NCBI GenBank assembly: GCA_022827835.1 | Contig: JAJEIO010000040.1 | Location: forward strand, 1 to 64,000 | From: Candidatus Latescibacterota bacterium | GTDB lineage: Bacteria; Latescibacterota; UBA2968; UBA8231 | Length of the DNA: 64,000 nt | Direction of reading: 5' to 3' | Part shown: in pieces, positions 29,065 through 38,405 of the stretch | How the letters are laid out: every line of letters starts with the position of its first letter | Position numbering within the stretch: the first letter of the stretch is position 1 | The notes under the pieces: generated by a model | What the model was told of the DNA's origin: nothing | Seen by the model: only the letters and a program-made list of their open reading frames with translations | The model's database searches: none | Position numbers and translations under genes: made by a program

Positions 29065-32000
29065 ATGAAAAAGCTTGTTGTCTTATTTTTAGCGGCGCTC
29101 TTCCTAGTTGGCAATGTCCAAGCACGCGAAGAGCGAGGTGCACCGGCCGCCAAATTGGCCCAAGACGATGTCGAGGTATCCACCGAACGGACCCAGCTCA
29201 ACATCAACAATATGGCCATGTGGATCCAAAGCGATGGCTGGTCGGCCCGCGATCCGCTCACCGGCAATTCAGGCGTGACCTACCCGCGCTCAACCGCCCA
29301 AGTCATCTTCCAAGACGGCATGATCTGGGGCGGTCGGGTCAAGGATGGCAATCAGCAGGAACTGCGCGTAGGCGGCCAGACGTACGAGATCGGCACCGTG
29401 CCAGGGGTCATCGAGTCCAAGGGCGTAGCCCAAGACCGCGATACGGCCCGGCTCTACCGGATCCGCCGCGACTGGGCAACCGCGGATTTGCGGCTAGACG
29501 CCTCCGAGGTCCTCAACATGGGTTTGAGCGAGGTTACCGACGCCCACGAGGAGGCGGTGCGCGCCCAGTACGAGCGCGATTGGATGGAGTGGCCGGCCGA
29601 GTTGGGTGCGCCCTTTTACGACAACGACGGAGATGGGCAGTACGACCCCTCGGTTGACGAGCCGGGTTTGGCCAACGCGGACCAGGTAATCTGGTTTGCG
29701 ATAAACGATTTGGACCAGGGGTCCACAACCAATCTCTACGGCTCGTTGCCCATCGGCTTGGAGGCTCAGGTCACGCTTTGGGGCTATGCGCGCACCGACG
29801 CCTTGGGCGACGTGATCTTCAAGAAGTTCAAGGTCATCTACAAGGGCACCGCAGAGGCCACGGACGATGCCGTGATTGAGGACATGTATTTCGCCCAGTG
29901 GTCCGATCCAGATCTGGGCGATTACGGCGACGACTTTGCCGGTGCCGATGTCGAGTTGAGCTTGGGTTATGTGTACAACTCGATTGACGACGATCATGGC
30001 TACGTCCCCTTCGGCTTGGCCCCGCCGGCTGTTGGGTACGACTTTTTGCAAGGCCCGATCGTGCCGGTTTATCAGCTAGACGAAGACGGCAATATCGCCG
30101 TTGACGAGGACGGCAACCAACTGCTCGACGAGAGTTCGGTGGCCATCTTCAACGACGGATTGCGCTCCGGCTATAAGAACTTGCCGATGACGGCCTTCGT
30201 GTACTTTGCCGCCGGCAGCGCGATATCCGATCCAGAACTGGGCGAATACGTGGGCACTCAGGAGTGGTACAATCTGCTGCGCGGCTTCCAGCCGCAGGAC
30301 GATGTTGAAAACCCTGTGCCCTATACCAATCCGCTGACCAATGCCGACACCAAGTTCACGCTCGATGGCGACCCAACCAGAGCCACCGGCTGGAACGACG
30401 GCGTGCCACTGCCGGCCGGCGACCGGCGCATCGTGCTGGCCACCGGGCCTTTTGAGATGGCATTGGGCGACACCCAAGAAGTAGTGGTTGCGCTATTAGG
30501 CGGTCTTTCTACCGACCGCCTGCGCAGCGTCTCCAAGCTAAAATTTACCGACCAGTTTGTGCAGGACGCCTACAACAGCTTCTTCGAGGTGCCCAAGCCG
30601 CCGGTCCAGCCCAACGTCCGCATAGTCGAACTCGACGAGACGATCATCTTGGATTGGGGCTGGGATGACGAGTCGATTCAGGCCACTGAAGGCGAGGGTT
30701 CGCCCGGCTTCGATTTTGAAGGCTACAACCTCTACCAGTTGCCCTCGGCCGAAGCCACGCTTTCTCAGGGCGTCAAGGTGGCGACCTTCGATATCGAAAA
30801 CGGCGTTACCACGATCCTTGGCATTGCTCTCGACGAAGAGTCCGGTGTGGTGCTCGATGTGCCCTTGCAGATCGGCACCGACTTCGGAGTCAAGCGCAAT
30901 ATCAAGATTACCCAAGACCACGTCCGCAGCGGTCCGCTGGTCAACGGCCAGCGGTACTACTTTGCGGTGACGGCTTACAACCGCGCTACGGCCGAGGGGG
31001 CCGCTACTACCACGCTGGAGAGCGCGCCGCAGAACTTGATCTGCGTGCCGCAGGAGCCGCCGCCGGGCACTCGCTATCTGAGCGAGCCTGGGGACGTGAT
31101 TAGCGCCCAGCACACCGCTGGTGCCAGCGATGGAACAGTCTCGGTCTCTGTGGTCAATCCGACGATTACCACCGGGAACGACTACGCGGTTGAATACGCT
31201 GCCGACGCCGACGGCAACACGGTCTGGAATCTGGTTGACAAGACCAGCGGTCAGACGCTGTTGGAAAGCCAGGCCGACCAAGCTGGCACGGCCTTCTACG
31301 TCGGTTCCGCTGGCATTGAGGTCGCCGTCGCTGGTCCGCCCTCTGGCATGAAGAGTTGGGCTGGTCCGGCGATGCCATTTGAGGCTTGGAAGGCTTCGCC
31401 CGAGGCGGCCGACTTGACGGGCGATGGCCAGATCAACGCCGCCGACTTCGCCCAAGCCGTCGATCACGCCAGCGACACGCGCTGGTTCACGTGGGCCGGT
31501 GGTTCCTACGCCTGGGGTGCCGAAGGCTTCCAAGGCGCGATGACTGGCGATCCCAATCATCAGTGGTTCGCGCCGACGACGGTGCCGCCGGACCGGTTGC
31601 GCACGGTGGAGTTGCGCTTTACCGACGTCATCGAAGAGGACGGCGAAGACCAATACAAACCAGTGGATCCCAACAACGAGAACGTGTCGTGGGCCTATCG
31701 CTATCTGCGCGGTGCTGGAGGAGAGCCGCCAGCAGCCGGAGACCTGACGACGACGCAGAATCCTTGGGATTTCGGCAAGTACATTATCAATACCGAAGGC
31801 CCGGGCGTCTATGTCTATCAAGAGCGCAATCAGATCGCGCTTTCGGCTTGGGACATTGAGAGCGATCCGCCGCGCCGCTTGGAAGTGGCCTTCCTCGAAA
31901 ACAACCAGCCCGGCGGCTTGGTCAACGGCGTATATGGCCCGCCTTGGTACACTGTGGCGAGCAATGTCGCAGGTTCAGGTCCACGCGAGTGGCTGTTCAT

Positions 32001-32580
32001 CTTTGACTTGGATTACACAGACCCCAACCAAGGAGAGAACAGCGACATCTTGCTGAACAACGGTTTGATCTACGATGGGACAGAAGGAGAAGAACACCTG
32101 CCCTTCATGTGGATCATCTTTTCCGAGCGCCGCAACGAGGATGACTTCCCGTCGGACGGCGATTCGTTCCTACTGGTCGCCAACCACGTCAACACCCCCG
32201 CCGACCGCTTCTCATTTACGGTCCCGGGGTCGGAAAGCAACGACGGCTACCTAGCCGAGGACATCGAGAAGATCAACGTTTTTCCCAATCCCTATCTCGG
32301 CGTCAACGCGGCGGAGACCAGCCGTTACAGCCACTTCGTGACCTTCAGCCACCTGCCGTCCAAGGCGAATATTCGCATCTTCGACATGAGTGGCACGCTG
32401 GTGCGCATGATTGAGAAGGACGACCCATCGCAGTTCACGCGCTGGGATCTGCAAAACCACAATGCACTGCCAGTGGCTAGCGGCATGTATATCGCCCATA
32501 TCGAGCTGCCGGATCACGGCAAGATTCGGATCCTCAAGCTGGCTATCATCCAAGAGCAGCAGTTCCTGGAGAACTTCTAG
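29065..32580 (+). CDS. Large exported protein with T9SS type A-like C-terminal sorting domain
   Basis: A 1171-residue protein with a signal peptide (about 1-20, VGNVQAREE). Residues from about 1068 to the end, starting INVFPNPYLG and continuing IRIFDMSGTLVRMI and VASGMYIAHIE, match the type IX secretion C-terminal sorting pattern. A dockerin/EF-hand-like segment, DLTGDGQINAADF, lies at about 784-796, and a second calcium-loop-like stretch, DNDGDGQYDPSVDEPG, at about 187-202. A fibronectin-like module probably lies at about 510-660 (PPVQPNVRIVELDETIILDWGWDDE). No catalytic motif is recognised. It sits 18 bases after the TonB receptor with AGAGAGGAA before its ATG, so it is likely a surface or secreted partner. 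Confidence 0.75.
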   Translation: MKKLVVLFLAALFLVGNVQAREERGAPAAKLAQDDVEVSTERTQLNINNMAMWIQSDGWSARDPLTGNSGVTYPRSTAQVIFQDGMIWGGRVKDGNQQELRVGGQTYEIGTVPGVIESKGVAQDRDTARLYRIRRDWATADLRLDASEVLNMGLSEVTDAHEEAVRAQYERDWMEWPAELGAPFYDNDGDGQYDPSVDEPGLANADQVIWFAINDLDQGSTTNLYGSLPIGLEAQVTLWGYARTDALGDVIFKKFKVIYKGTAEATDDAVIEDMYFAQWSDPDLGDYGDDFAGADVELSLGYVYNSIDDDHGYVPFGLAPPAVGYDFLQGPIVPVYQLDEDGNIAVDEDGNQLLDESSVAIFNDGLRSGYKNLPMTAFVYFAAGSAISDPELGEYVGTQEWYNLLRGFQPQDDVENPVPYTNPLTNADTKFTLDGDPTRATGWNDGVPLPAGDRRIVLATGPFEMALGDTQEVVVALLGGLSTDRLRSVSKLKFTDQFVQDAYNSFFEVPKPPVQPNVRIVELDETIILDWGWDDESIQATEGEGSPGFDFEGYNLYQLPSAEATLSQGVKVATFDIENGVTTILGIALDEESGVVLDVPLQIGTDFGVKRNIKITQDHVRSGPLVNGQRYYFAVTAYNRATAEGAATTTLESAPQNLICVPQEPPPGTRYLSEPGDVISAQHTAGASDGTVSVSVVNPTITTGNDYAVEYAADADGNTVWNLVDKTSGQTLLESQADQAGTAFYVGSAGIEVAVAGPPSGMKSWAGPAMPFEAWKASPEAADLTGDGQINAADFAQAVDHASDTRWFTWAGGSYAWGAEGFQGAMTGDPNHQWFAPTTVPPDRLRTVELRFTDVIEEDGEDQYKPVDPNNENVSWAYRYLRGAGGEPPAAGDLTTTQNPWDFGKYIINTEGPGVYVYQERNQIALSAWDIESDPPRRLEVAFLENNQPGGLVNGVYGPPWYTVASNVAGSGPREWLFIFDLDYTDPNQGENSDILLNNGLIYDGTEGEEHLPFMWIIFSERRNEDDFPSDGDSFLLVANHVNTPADRFSFTVPGSESNDGYLAEDIEKINVFPNPYLGVNAAETSRYSHFVTFSHLPSKANIRIFDMSGTLVRMIEKDDPSQFTRWDLQNHNALPVASGMYIAHIELPDHGKIRILKLAIIQEQQFLENF

Positions 32581-32619
32581 GTGCACGGGATATCAAAGAG
32601 AGAAATAGGAGGCCATTCC

Positions 32620-33642
32620 ATGCTTCGACACAGCTTTCGCATCTCGACGATCCTGCTGGCGCTGGTTTTTGCCTCGGCTACGGCCTTTGCCGATGGCTAT
32701 GATCGCGCTGGTACGGCCGCGGCCCCGGAACTGCTGATTCCGGTTGGCGCGCGCGACATGGCCTTGGGCGGGGCCTCAATCGCCACTAGTTCCGGTTTAG
32801 AGGCTCTGCACTGGAACCCGGCGGGTCTGTCCAAGTCCGAATCCAACGCGGGCATCATGTTCTCGACGATGTCCTATCTGGCGGATACTCGCATCAACTA
32901 TCTGGCTACCGGTGCCAACTTCAAGAGCCTCGGCTCGCTGGCCTTCAACATCAAGGCGCTGGATTTTGGCCAGATTCCGGTGACGACCGAGGCCAATCCA
33001 GACGGCACCGGCGCGACCTTTTCGCCGACCTTCTTCACGGTGGGCCTGACCTTTGCGAAGGAACTGACTGATCGCATCGCCGTCGGGTTTACCAGCCATT
33101 ATGTCGTCAACCGCATCCAGCGCGTCGAGGCCACTGCGGCCTCGTTTAGCGCTGGTCTGCAATACGCCAATCTGGGCGGGATTGCCGGCTTGGACTTGGG
33201 GGTGGCGCTCAAACACATCGGCACGCGGATGCAGTTTGGCGGTTCCGGCTTGTTGCGTCGCGGCCAGATTGACGGGTTGCGCCGCGGACCGTCCGATTAC
33301 AATGTGGAGGCCAGTTCCGCAGACCTGCCCTCAACGTTTGAGCTCGGTCTGAGCTATCGCTATATGGACGCGCTCAATCTGTCCTCGGTTTTCCGGCATA
33401 ACAATTTTGCCTACGATCAGTACCGATTGGGTGCTGAATATGTGTTGAGCAATTTCTTTGCCTTGCGCGCTGGTTTCGACTACGCGCCCAACTCGGATGA
33501 CGACTATATCTACGGCACCAGCTTCGGCTTTGGACTGAATCTGGATGCCGGGACGATCAAAGATTTACGCGTTGATTACGCCTACACTACGGTCGAGTAT
33601 TTCGACGCGCTCAATACCTTTACTTTTCAGTTCGGGTTCTAA
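32620..33642 (+). CDS. PorV/PorQ-like outer-membrane protein
   Basis: A 340-residue predicted beta-barrel. The signal peptide (about 1-23, ATAFADG) is followed by LLIPVGARDMALGGASIATSSGLEALHWNPAGLS, the characteristic N-terminal pattern of the PorV/PorQ/UPF0164 branch of FadL-like barrels, then repeated amphipathic strands and a final strand FTFQFGF ending in Phe. PorV shuttles T9SS substrates to the attachment machinery in Bacteroidetes, which makes the neighbouring T9SS-like protein a plausible client. ATG 32620 is preferred because AGGAGG lies seven bases upstream. The gene ends the trio and is followed by a strong terminator. Confidence 0.85.
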   Translation: MLRHSFRISTILLALVFASATAFADGYDRAGTAAAPELLIPVGARDMALGGASIATSSGLEALHWNPAGLSKSESNAGIMFSTMSYLADTRINYLATGANFKSLGSLAFNIKALDFGQIPVTTEANPDGTGATFSPTFFTVGLTFAKELTDRIAVGFTSHYVVNRIQRVEATAASFSAGLQYANLGGIAGLDLGVALKHIGTRMQFGGSGLLRRGQIDGLRRGPSDYNVEASSADLPSTFELGLSYRYMDALNLSSVFRHNNFAYDQYRLGAEYVLSNFFALRAGFDYAPNSDDDYIYGTSFGFGLNLDAGTIKDLRVDYAYTTVEYFDALNTFTFQFGF

Positions 33643-33653
33643 ATTCGACCGTG

Positions 33654-33689
33654 GCGCGGCGCACGTTCTGTGCGCCGCGCAATTTTTTA
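33654..33689 (+). terminator. Strong Rho-independent terminator after the PorV-like gene
   Basis: GCGCGGCGCAC (33654-33664) pairs perfectly with GTGCGCCGCGC (33670-33680) across a five-base loop and is followed by AATTTTTTAT. It would end transcription of the TonB receptor/exported protein/PorV trio. Confidence 0.92.
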
Positions 33690-33702
33690 TAGGGGATTGC
33701 CA

Positions 33703-34707
33703 ATGAAGTGCGTGGGCTGGCTGGCGGTGCTCGTCGCCGTCGCCGAATTGGGGTGTCAGAGTTCGACCATGACTGCGGCCAAGCTCTATATCAAGCAGGA
33801 GCAGCCGCAAGAGGCCAAAAAACAACTCGCCCTAGTCTTGCAGACCGAGCCAGAAAATAGCGAGGCTCACCTACTCATGGGCAAGCTCTTAGGCGAAGAG
33901 GGCCGCTATGGCGAGATGGCCGGGCACCTAGCGCACGCCGAGCGCGATCCCAAGTTTCAAAGCGAGTCTGAACAAACGCGCCGCCATTTTTGGGCGCGAG
34001 AGTACAATGCCGGCGTCGTCCACGCCCAAGGCGAGGCTCCCAATTACGTCATGGCGCGGTACTCGTTTCACAACGCTACCATCATCGACGAAAGCGCGCT
34101 CGATGCTTGGCGCAACCTCGCGTACGTCTATTACCAGATCGACAGCACGGATGCGGCCATTGCCACCTACCAGAAGATCGCGTCCGCGGACCCAGAAGAC
34201 GAGGGCACCTTTTTCAGCCTAGGGTCGCTCTACTTGGAAAATGGCCAGCTCGATGAGGCTATCCGCGCCTTGTCACAGGTGGTCAAGATCAATCCCGAAA
34301 ACCTCAATGGCCTGACCAATCTCGCCATTGCCCAAGCCCAAGCCGAGGACTACGAGGGAGCGGAGGCCAATTATCGCAAGGTCATTGAGCTAAACCCCGA
34401 TGATTTCAGGCCCCACTTCAACTTGGGTAACCTCTACTGGCAACAAGAAAAATACACTGCGGCTAAGCGAGCCTATGAGCAGGTTCTACAGCTCGAACCC
34501 GACGATGGGGATGCGCGCTACAATCTCGCCATGGTCCACTTAGCCACAGAGGACATGGATGGCGCGTTGCCGCTCTTGGAACGGCTCGCCGAACAGATGC
34601 CGGACAATGCGTTGGTGTGGTTGCACTTGGGGACGGTTTACGCCCATAAGGAATTGATTGAGAAGAGCGAGGCGGCGTTTGCGCGGGCCGAGGAACTAGA
34701 GGAGTAA
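33703..34707 (+). CDS. Tetratricopeptide-repeat protein, probable lipoprotein
   Basis: A 334-residue protein of mostly tandem TPR helices. An N-terminal hydrophobic stretch ends in AELGC (Cys18), a plausible though imperfect lipobox. At least six TPR units are visible, with typical patterns such as AWRNLAYVYYQIDSTDAAIATYQKI, FFSLGSLYLENGQLDEAI and HFNLGNLYWQQEKYTAAKRAYEQVLQLEPDD. TPRs mediate protein-protein contacts, so a scaffold role at the envelope is likely but the partner is unknown. ATG 33703 has AGGGGA upstream; an earlier in-frame ATG lies inside the terminator hairpin. The downstream permease gene follows after 18 bases. Confidence 0.85.
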   Translation: MKCVGWLAVLVAVAELGCQSSTMTAAKLYIKQEQPQEAKKQLALVLQTEPENSEAHLLMGKLLGEEGRYGEMAGHLAHAERDPKFQSESEQTRRHFWAREYNAGVVHAQGEAPNYVMARYSFHNATIIDESALDAWRNLAYVYYQIDSTDAAIATYQKIASADPEDEGTFFSLGSLYLENGQLDEAIRALSQVVKINPENLNGLTNLAIAQAQAEDYEGAEANYRKVIELNPDDFRPHFNLGNLYWQQEKYTAAKRAYEQVLQLEPDDGDARYNLAMVHLATEDMDGALPLLERLAEQMPDNALVWLHLGTVYAHKELIEKSEAAFARAEELEE

Positions 34708-34725
34708 AGCGTCCGCGCTCCCACC

Positions 34726-36021
34726 ATGCTGCAGTACACCATCCAGCGCATTCTGCTGGCCATCCCAACCCTCCTCGGCATCACCCTACTGACCTTCCTG
34801 ATTATGCGTTTGGCACCCGGCGACCCGGTTGATCTGTTCTTGGGCGGGGCCGCTGGTGGCGAGGGGATCTCCACCGATCAGCAGACGGACATGGAGAAGA
34901 CGCGCCGAGATTTGCGCCGTCAACTTGGGCTGGACCAACCGCTACACATCCAGTATTTGCACTGGCTTTCCAGTTTGGTCTTGCGCGTGGAGGACTTGGG
35001 CGCATTTGACCGCGGGGCCTTGTTGGCCGACGCTGTAATCGACGAGCTAACAGACCCAGAGCGGGCCGAGTTGGCCGCGCTTGAGGGGGAGGAGCGCAAG
35101 GCGCGGTTCTTAACGCATTTTCGCCACCTGCGCCCCGAGCGCGTCAACGAGCTAGTCGAGTCGCCTTTCTGGCAGAGCCGCCTTTTCTCGCCAACCCAAA
35201 ACTACGCGTATGGCGGGTCTGGCTTGGAACTGGTGCAGGTGGGTGGGTGGCGTTTGGTGACGCTGAATTTGGGGCGATCCTTCAAAGACCAGGAACCGGT
35301 CATTGACCACATTCTCGACCGGCTGCCCATCACGCTGGAAATCAACCTCATCAGCCTAGTCTTTGCCTATCTAGTCGGCGTGCCGCTGGGCATCGTGATC
35401 GCGGTCAAGCAAAATACCGCTATCGATCGCTTGGTTACCACCGGGACCTTCATGCTGTGGTCGATGCCTTCTTTTTGGGTCGGGATGCTGTTGATCTTGT
35501 TTTTCTGCAACAAGGAATTCTTCCACTGGTTTCCGGCTTCCGGGATCCAGTCCTTGGACGCGGGGGAAGACTGGGGATTCTGGCGGCTGCTGACCGACCA
35601 CGCCCACCACATGGTTTTGCCGATATTAGCTTCGACCTACGCCAGCTTCGCTGGCATCTCGCGCTATATGCGCACTAGTATGCTGGAGAATTTGCGGCTG
35701 GACTACGTGCGCACCGCCCAAGCCAAGGGGTTGCGCTACCGAGTGGTAGTGCTGCGTCACGTGCTGCGCAATTCCCTGATTCCCATTGTAACGCTGCTGG
35801 CTGGGCTTTTGCCGGGGATGATCGCGGGTTCGGTGTTTATCGAGACGATTTTCACCATTCCGGGCATGGGTTTTTTGGCGTTCCAGTCGGTCATCGTGCG
35901 CGATTACCCTGTGGCTATGGCACTCTTTACCATTGGTTCGGCCCTATCGCTGGCGGGGATCTTGGTGGCGGATATTTTGCTCAAGGTCGCGGACCCGCGC
36001 ATCGACTTTGCGAGTGTGTAG
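34726..36021 (+). CDS. Peptide-type ABC transporter permease, YejB/OppB-like
   Basis: A 431-residue inner-membrane permease. The N-terminal helix ends in the family motif MRLAPGDPVD; the binding-protein-dependent transport domain starts about residue 205 and carries the EAA-type cytoplasmic loop (YVRTAQAKGLRYRVVVLRHVLRNSLIPI) and the closing FIETIFTIPGMG. Between helix one and the transport domain lies an unusually long periplasmic segment (about residues 40-190), making it some 100 residues longer than OppB and closer to YejB. It has no good Shine-Dalgarno immediately upstream; the nearest GAGGAG is about 21 bases away. It is directly followed by the second permease. No ATPase gene is adjacent. 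Confidence 0.88.
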   Translation: MLQYTIQRILLAIPTLLGITLLTFLIMRLAPGDPVDLFLGGAAGGEGISTDQQTDMEKTRRDLRRQLGLDQPLHIQYLHWLSSLVLRVEDLGAFDRGALLADAVIDELTDPERAELAALEGEERKARFLTHFRHLRPERVNELVESPFWQSRLFSPTQNYAYGGSGLELVQVGGWRLVTLNLGRSFKDQEPVIDHILDRLPITLEINLISLVFAYLVGVPLGIVIAVKQNTAIDRLVTTGTFMLWSMPSFWVGMLLILFFCNKEFFHWFPASGIQSLDAGEDWGFWRLLTDHAHHMVLPILASTYASFAGISRYMRTSMLENLRLDYVRTAQAKGLRYRVVVLRHVLRNSLIPIVTLLAGLLPGMIAGSVFIETIFTIPGMGFLAFQSVIVRDYPVAMALFTIGSALSLAGILVADILLKVADPRIDFASV

Positions 36022-37065
36022 ATGAGCGCGGAGGCCGTTGCACAAGGGCAGTCCTACGGACAGGTTGTCTGGAGGCAGTTTAAGAAAAACAGACCTGCAC
36101 TGCTCAGTCTCTTGGGCATCGTCTTGCTGGGAATTGTGGCCTTAAGCGCCGACTTGCTGGCTGGCGATAAGCCGTACTACATGAAGTACAAGGGCGAGAC
36201 CTACTTTCCGGCTTTTCGCCAATACGCAGTCTATTTGGGAGTAGCTGACTGGCCAGCGGAATTGAAGCGCCGACGCAACTTCAAAAAGCTCAAGCTAGAG
36301 GAAGCCATCTTCCCGCCGGTGCCTTATGCCCCAGGCGAAGTCCGCTTGCGGGAGAAGTACCAGTCCCCGGGGACCGAGCACTGGCTGGGCACGGATCGCT
36401 TGGGCCGCGACGTGCTCTCGGGGCTGATTCACGGCACGCGCTACGCTTTGACCATCGGCCTAGTGGCCGTGGGCATATCGCTGGCCATTGGCTTGGTCTT
36501 AGGGGCGTTGGCTGGTTACTTCGGAGGCTGGGTTGACCTAGCACTCTCGCGTCTTTTCGAGCTGTGGGCGGCGATCCCCAGCTTCTTTTTGATATTGACG
36601 GTTGCGGCGTTTTTTCCGCCGAGCCTGTTCTTCGTCATGGTCATTATCGGTCTTACGAGTTGGGTCGGTATCGCCCGGTTGACGCGCTCGCAATTCTTGC
36701 AGGTGCGCAGCTACGATTACGTGGCCGCCGCGCGCAGCCTCGGGTACTCAAACGGGCGGATCATGTTCCGCCACATCCTGCCCAACGCCATCGGCCCGAT
36801 CCTGATCCCGGCGGCCTTCGGGGTCGCAGGTGCTATCCTCGCCGAGTCGGGATTGAGCTTTTTAGGGGTAGGGATCCCGGCAGAAGTGATCACTTGGGGT
36901 GCCCTGCTGGCTGGGGCGCGCAGCAATGCGGCAGCTTGGTGGCTGGTAGTCGTGCCGGGCTTGGCCATTTTTGCGACCGTAACCCTGTACAACCTGCTGG
37001 GCGACGGATTGCGCGATGCGCTGGATCCGAAGTTGCGCGGCTCAGGCGCTGAGGAAAGCGGGTAG
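36022..37065 (+). CDS. Peptide-type ABC transporter permease, YejE/OppC-like
   Basis: A 347-residue permease that pairs with the preceding gene; the two abut without a gap. After the N-terminal helix comes AGDKPYYMKYKGETYFPAF, which parallels the segment after the first helix of YejE, then WLGTDRLGRDVLSGLIHGTR, the entry to the transport domain, and the EAA loop with YDYVAAARSLGYSNGRIMFRHILPNA. A full importer would also need a binding protein (a candidate lies at 16887) and ATPases, which are not in the window. The 3' end overlaps the convergent lysA gene by 24 bases. Confidence 0.88.
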   Translation: MSAEAVAQGQSYGQVVWRQFKKNRPALLSLLGIVLLGIVALSADLLAGDKPYYMKYKGETYFPAFRQYAVYLGVADWPAELKRRRNFKKLKLEEAIFPPVPYAPGEVRLREKYQSPGTEHWLGTDRLGRDVLSGLIHGTRYALTIGLVAVGISLAIGLVLGALAGYFGGWVDLALSRLFELWAAIPSFFLILTVAAFFPPSLFFVMVIIGLTSWVGIARLTRSQFLQVRSYDYVAAARSLGYSNGRIMFRHILPNAIGPILIPAAFGVAGAILAESGLSFLGVGIPAEVITWGALLAGARSNAAAWWLVVVPGLAIFATVTLYNLLGDGLRDALDPKLRGSGAEESG

Positions 37066-38313
37066 GGACTCGTTGGCTAGGACTTGGTCGAAGGTTTGGC
37101 GCTGGCGCAGCAGATGGAAGTCGCCATCTGTGCCGAGCAGCACTTCGCCTGCTTCCGGGAAGGAATTGTAGTTTTTGGCGGCCATGCCAGCGCAATAGGC
37201 CCCGCTGCCGCCGATAAAAATCGCATCGCCGATGCGCGGCTCGGTGAGTACGCGAGGTGCCAGTTCTTCGGGGTTGCCGGATGCTGGCGTGAGAATATCT
37301 CCGCTTTCACAGCAATGCCCGGCGATTAGATACTCGCCTTGGCCGCGCCCCTCGGGTGTGGCTGGGACTACGACGATGGGGTGTTGCGCTCCGTACATAC
37401 TGGGACGTAGCACTTCGGTCATCCCGCTATTGACCTTGATGAAGGAATAGCCCTGCTGGCCGGTATCTACTACGTCGATGACGCTACAGACGATAGCGCC
37501 GGCGTTGCCCACCAAGAAGGTCCCAGGTTCGATTTCCAGATGCAGTTTGCGGCCGTGCTTTTCGGCGAAGCGGTTGAATTCGTCGGCGACAGGTTGGCCG
37601 GCTTCGCTCAAGTCGGTCGATACTTCGTCGGCCATGCGTCCAATTTTGAAACCGCCGCCCATATTCACGCGCCTCACCTCGGGTAGCTTGGCAGCCACGC
37701 CAAGCGTCAGCCGGGCGCAGTGCTGCCAGACTTCTGGGTCGCTGCCCGAGCCGATATGGCTGTGCAATCCAGTGAGTTGCAGGTTGTGTTCGGCGGCTAT
37801 TGCGAGTACTTGGTCGAGGTGCTCGTGCCAGATGCCGAAGCTCGACGAAGGGCCGCCCGTATTGGTGCGGTTGCTGTGTCCCGAGCCTAGGCCTGGATTG
37901 ATGCGCACGGAGACTTCGCGGCCCGGAAAGAGCCGGCCGTAGGTTGCGAGTTGATGCAGGGAACAGGCGTTGAAGAGGACGCCTTGGCGCACTAGGTCTG
38001 CTAAATTGTCGGGTAGTTGCTGGGCCGTGAGCTGAATCTGGGCCGCGGGGACGCCAGCGCGCATGGCCCGCAGCGCTTCGTAGCCACTGCTCGCGTCGAT
38101 GTGCAGGCCAGCGCGGTTGAGAATGCGAATCACGCCGGCTGCCGGGCAGGCTTTCACCGCGTAGCGAACCGTCAGGCCGTGTGCGTTGGGGAAGGCCAGT
38201 GCCTTTTGGGCTTGGGATTCCAGCGCCTTTTGATCATAGACAAAAGTGGGTGTGCCAAATTGGCGCTGGACGGCGCGAACTTGGTCTTCAGACAGGAGTG
38301 AAAGCCGTTCCAT
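37042..38313 (-). CDS. lysA: Diaminopimelate decarboxylase
   Basis: A fold-type III PLP decarboxylase of 423 residues that makes lysine from meso-diaminopimelate. The N-terminal alanine-racemase-like barrel has the PLP lysine K54 in RYAVKAC, and GLHSHIGSG and EPGTFLVGNAG contact the cofactor. The C-terminal sheet domain has the substrate-binding CESGD and GAYCAGMAAKNYNS. These fit DapDC; an ornithine or arginine decarboxylase of the same fold is less likely. It is one of two minus-strand genes in the window, convergent with the permease (24-base tail overlap) and divergent from the carbamoyltransferase. TAGGG lies about eight bases before its ATG. Confidence 0.9.
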   Translation of the reverse strand: MERLSLLSEDQVRAVQRQFGTPTFVYDQKALESQAQKALAFPNAHGLTVRYAVKACPAAGVIRILNRAGLHIDASSGYEALRAMRAGVPAAQIQLTAQQLPDNLADLVRQGVLFNACSLHQLATYGRLFPGREVSVRINPGLGSGHSNRTNTGGPSSSFGIWHEHLDQVLAIAAEHNLQLTGLHSHIGSGSDPEVWQHCARLTLGVAAKLPEVRRVNMGGGFKIGRMADEVSTDLSEAGQPVADEFNRFAEKHGRKLHLEIEPGTFLVGNAGAIVCSVIDVVDTGQQGYSFIKVNSGMTEVLRPSMYGAQHPIVVVPATPEGRGQGEYLIAGHCCESGDILTPASGNPEELAPRVLTEPRIGDAIFIGGSGAYCAGMAAKNYNSFPEAGEVLLGTDGDFHLLRQRQTFDQVLANESLPAFLSA

Positions 38314-38327
38314 TAAATGACCCTAAC

Positions 38328-38356
38328 TTGATATTTTTCAATAGAATCCGTAGGTT
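38328..38356 (+). promoter_or_regulatory. Candidate promoter for the carbamoyltransferase
   Basis: In the 92-base divergent gap between lysA and the carbamoyltransferase, TTGATA (38328-38333) is followed after 17 bp by TAGGTT (38351-38356), a partial match to a sigma-70 promoter. The gap is AT-rich compared with its surroundings, as expected for a region that must start transcription in both directions. Confidence 0.3.
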
Positions 38357-38405
38357 ATGAAAACCTTTTAGTATCGCTGCTACACCCCATTTTGTCAAGC
38401 TCCTT

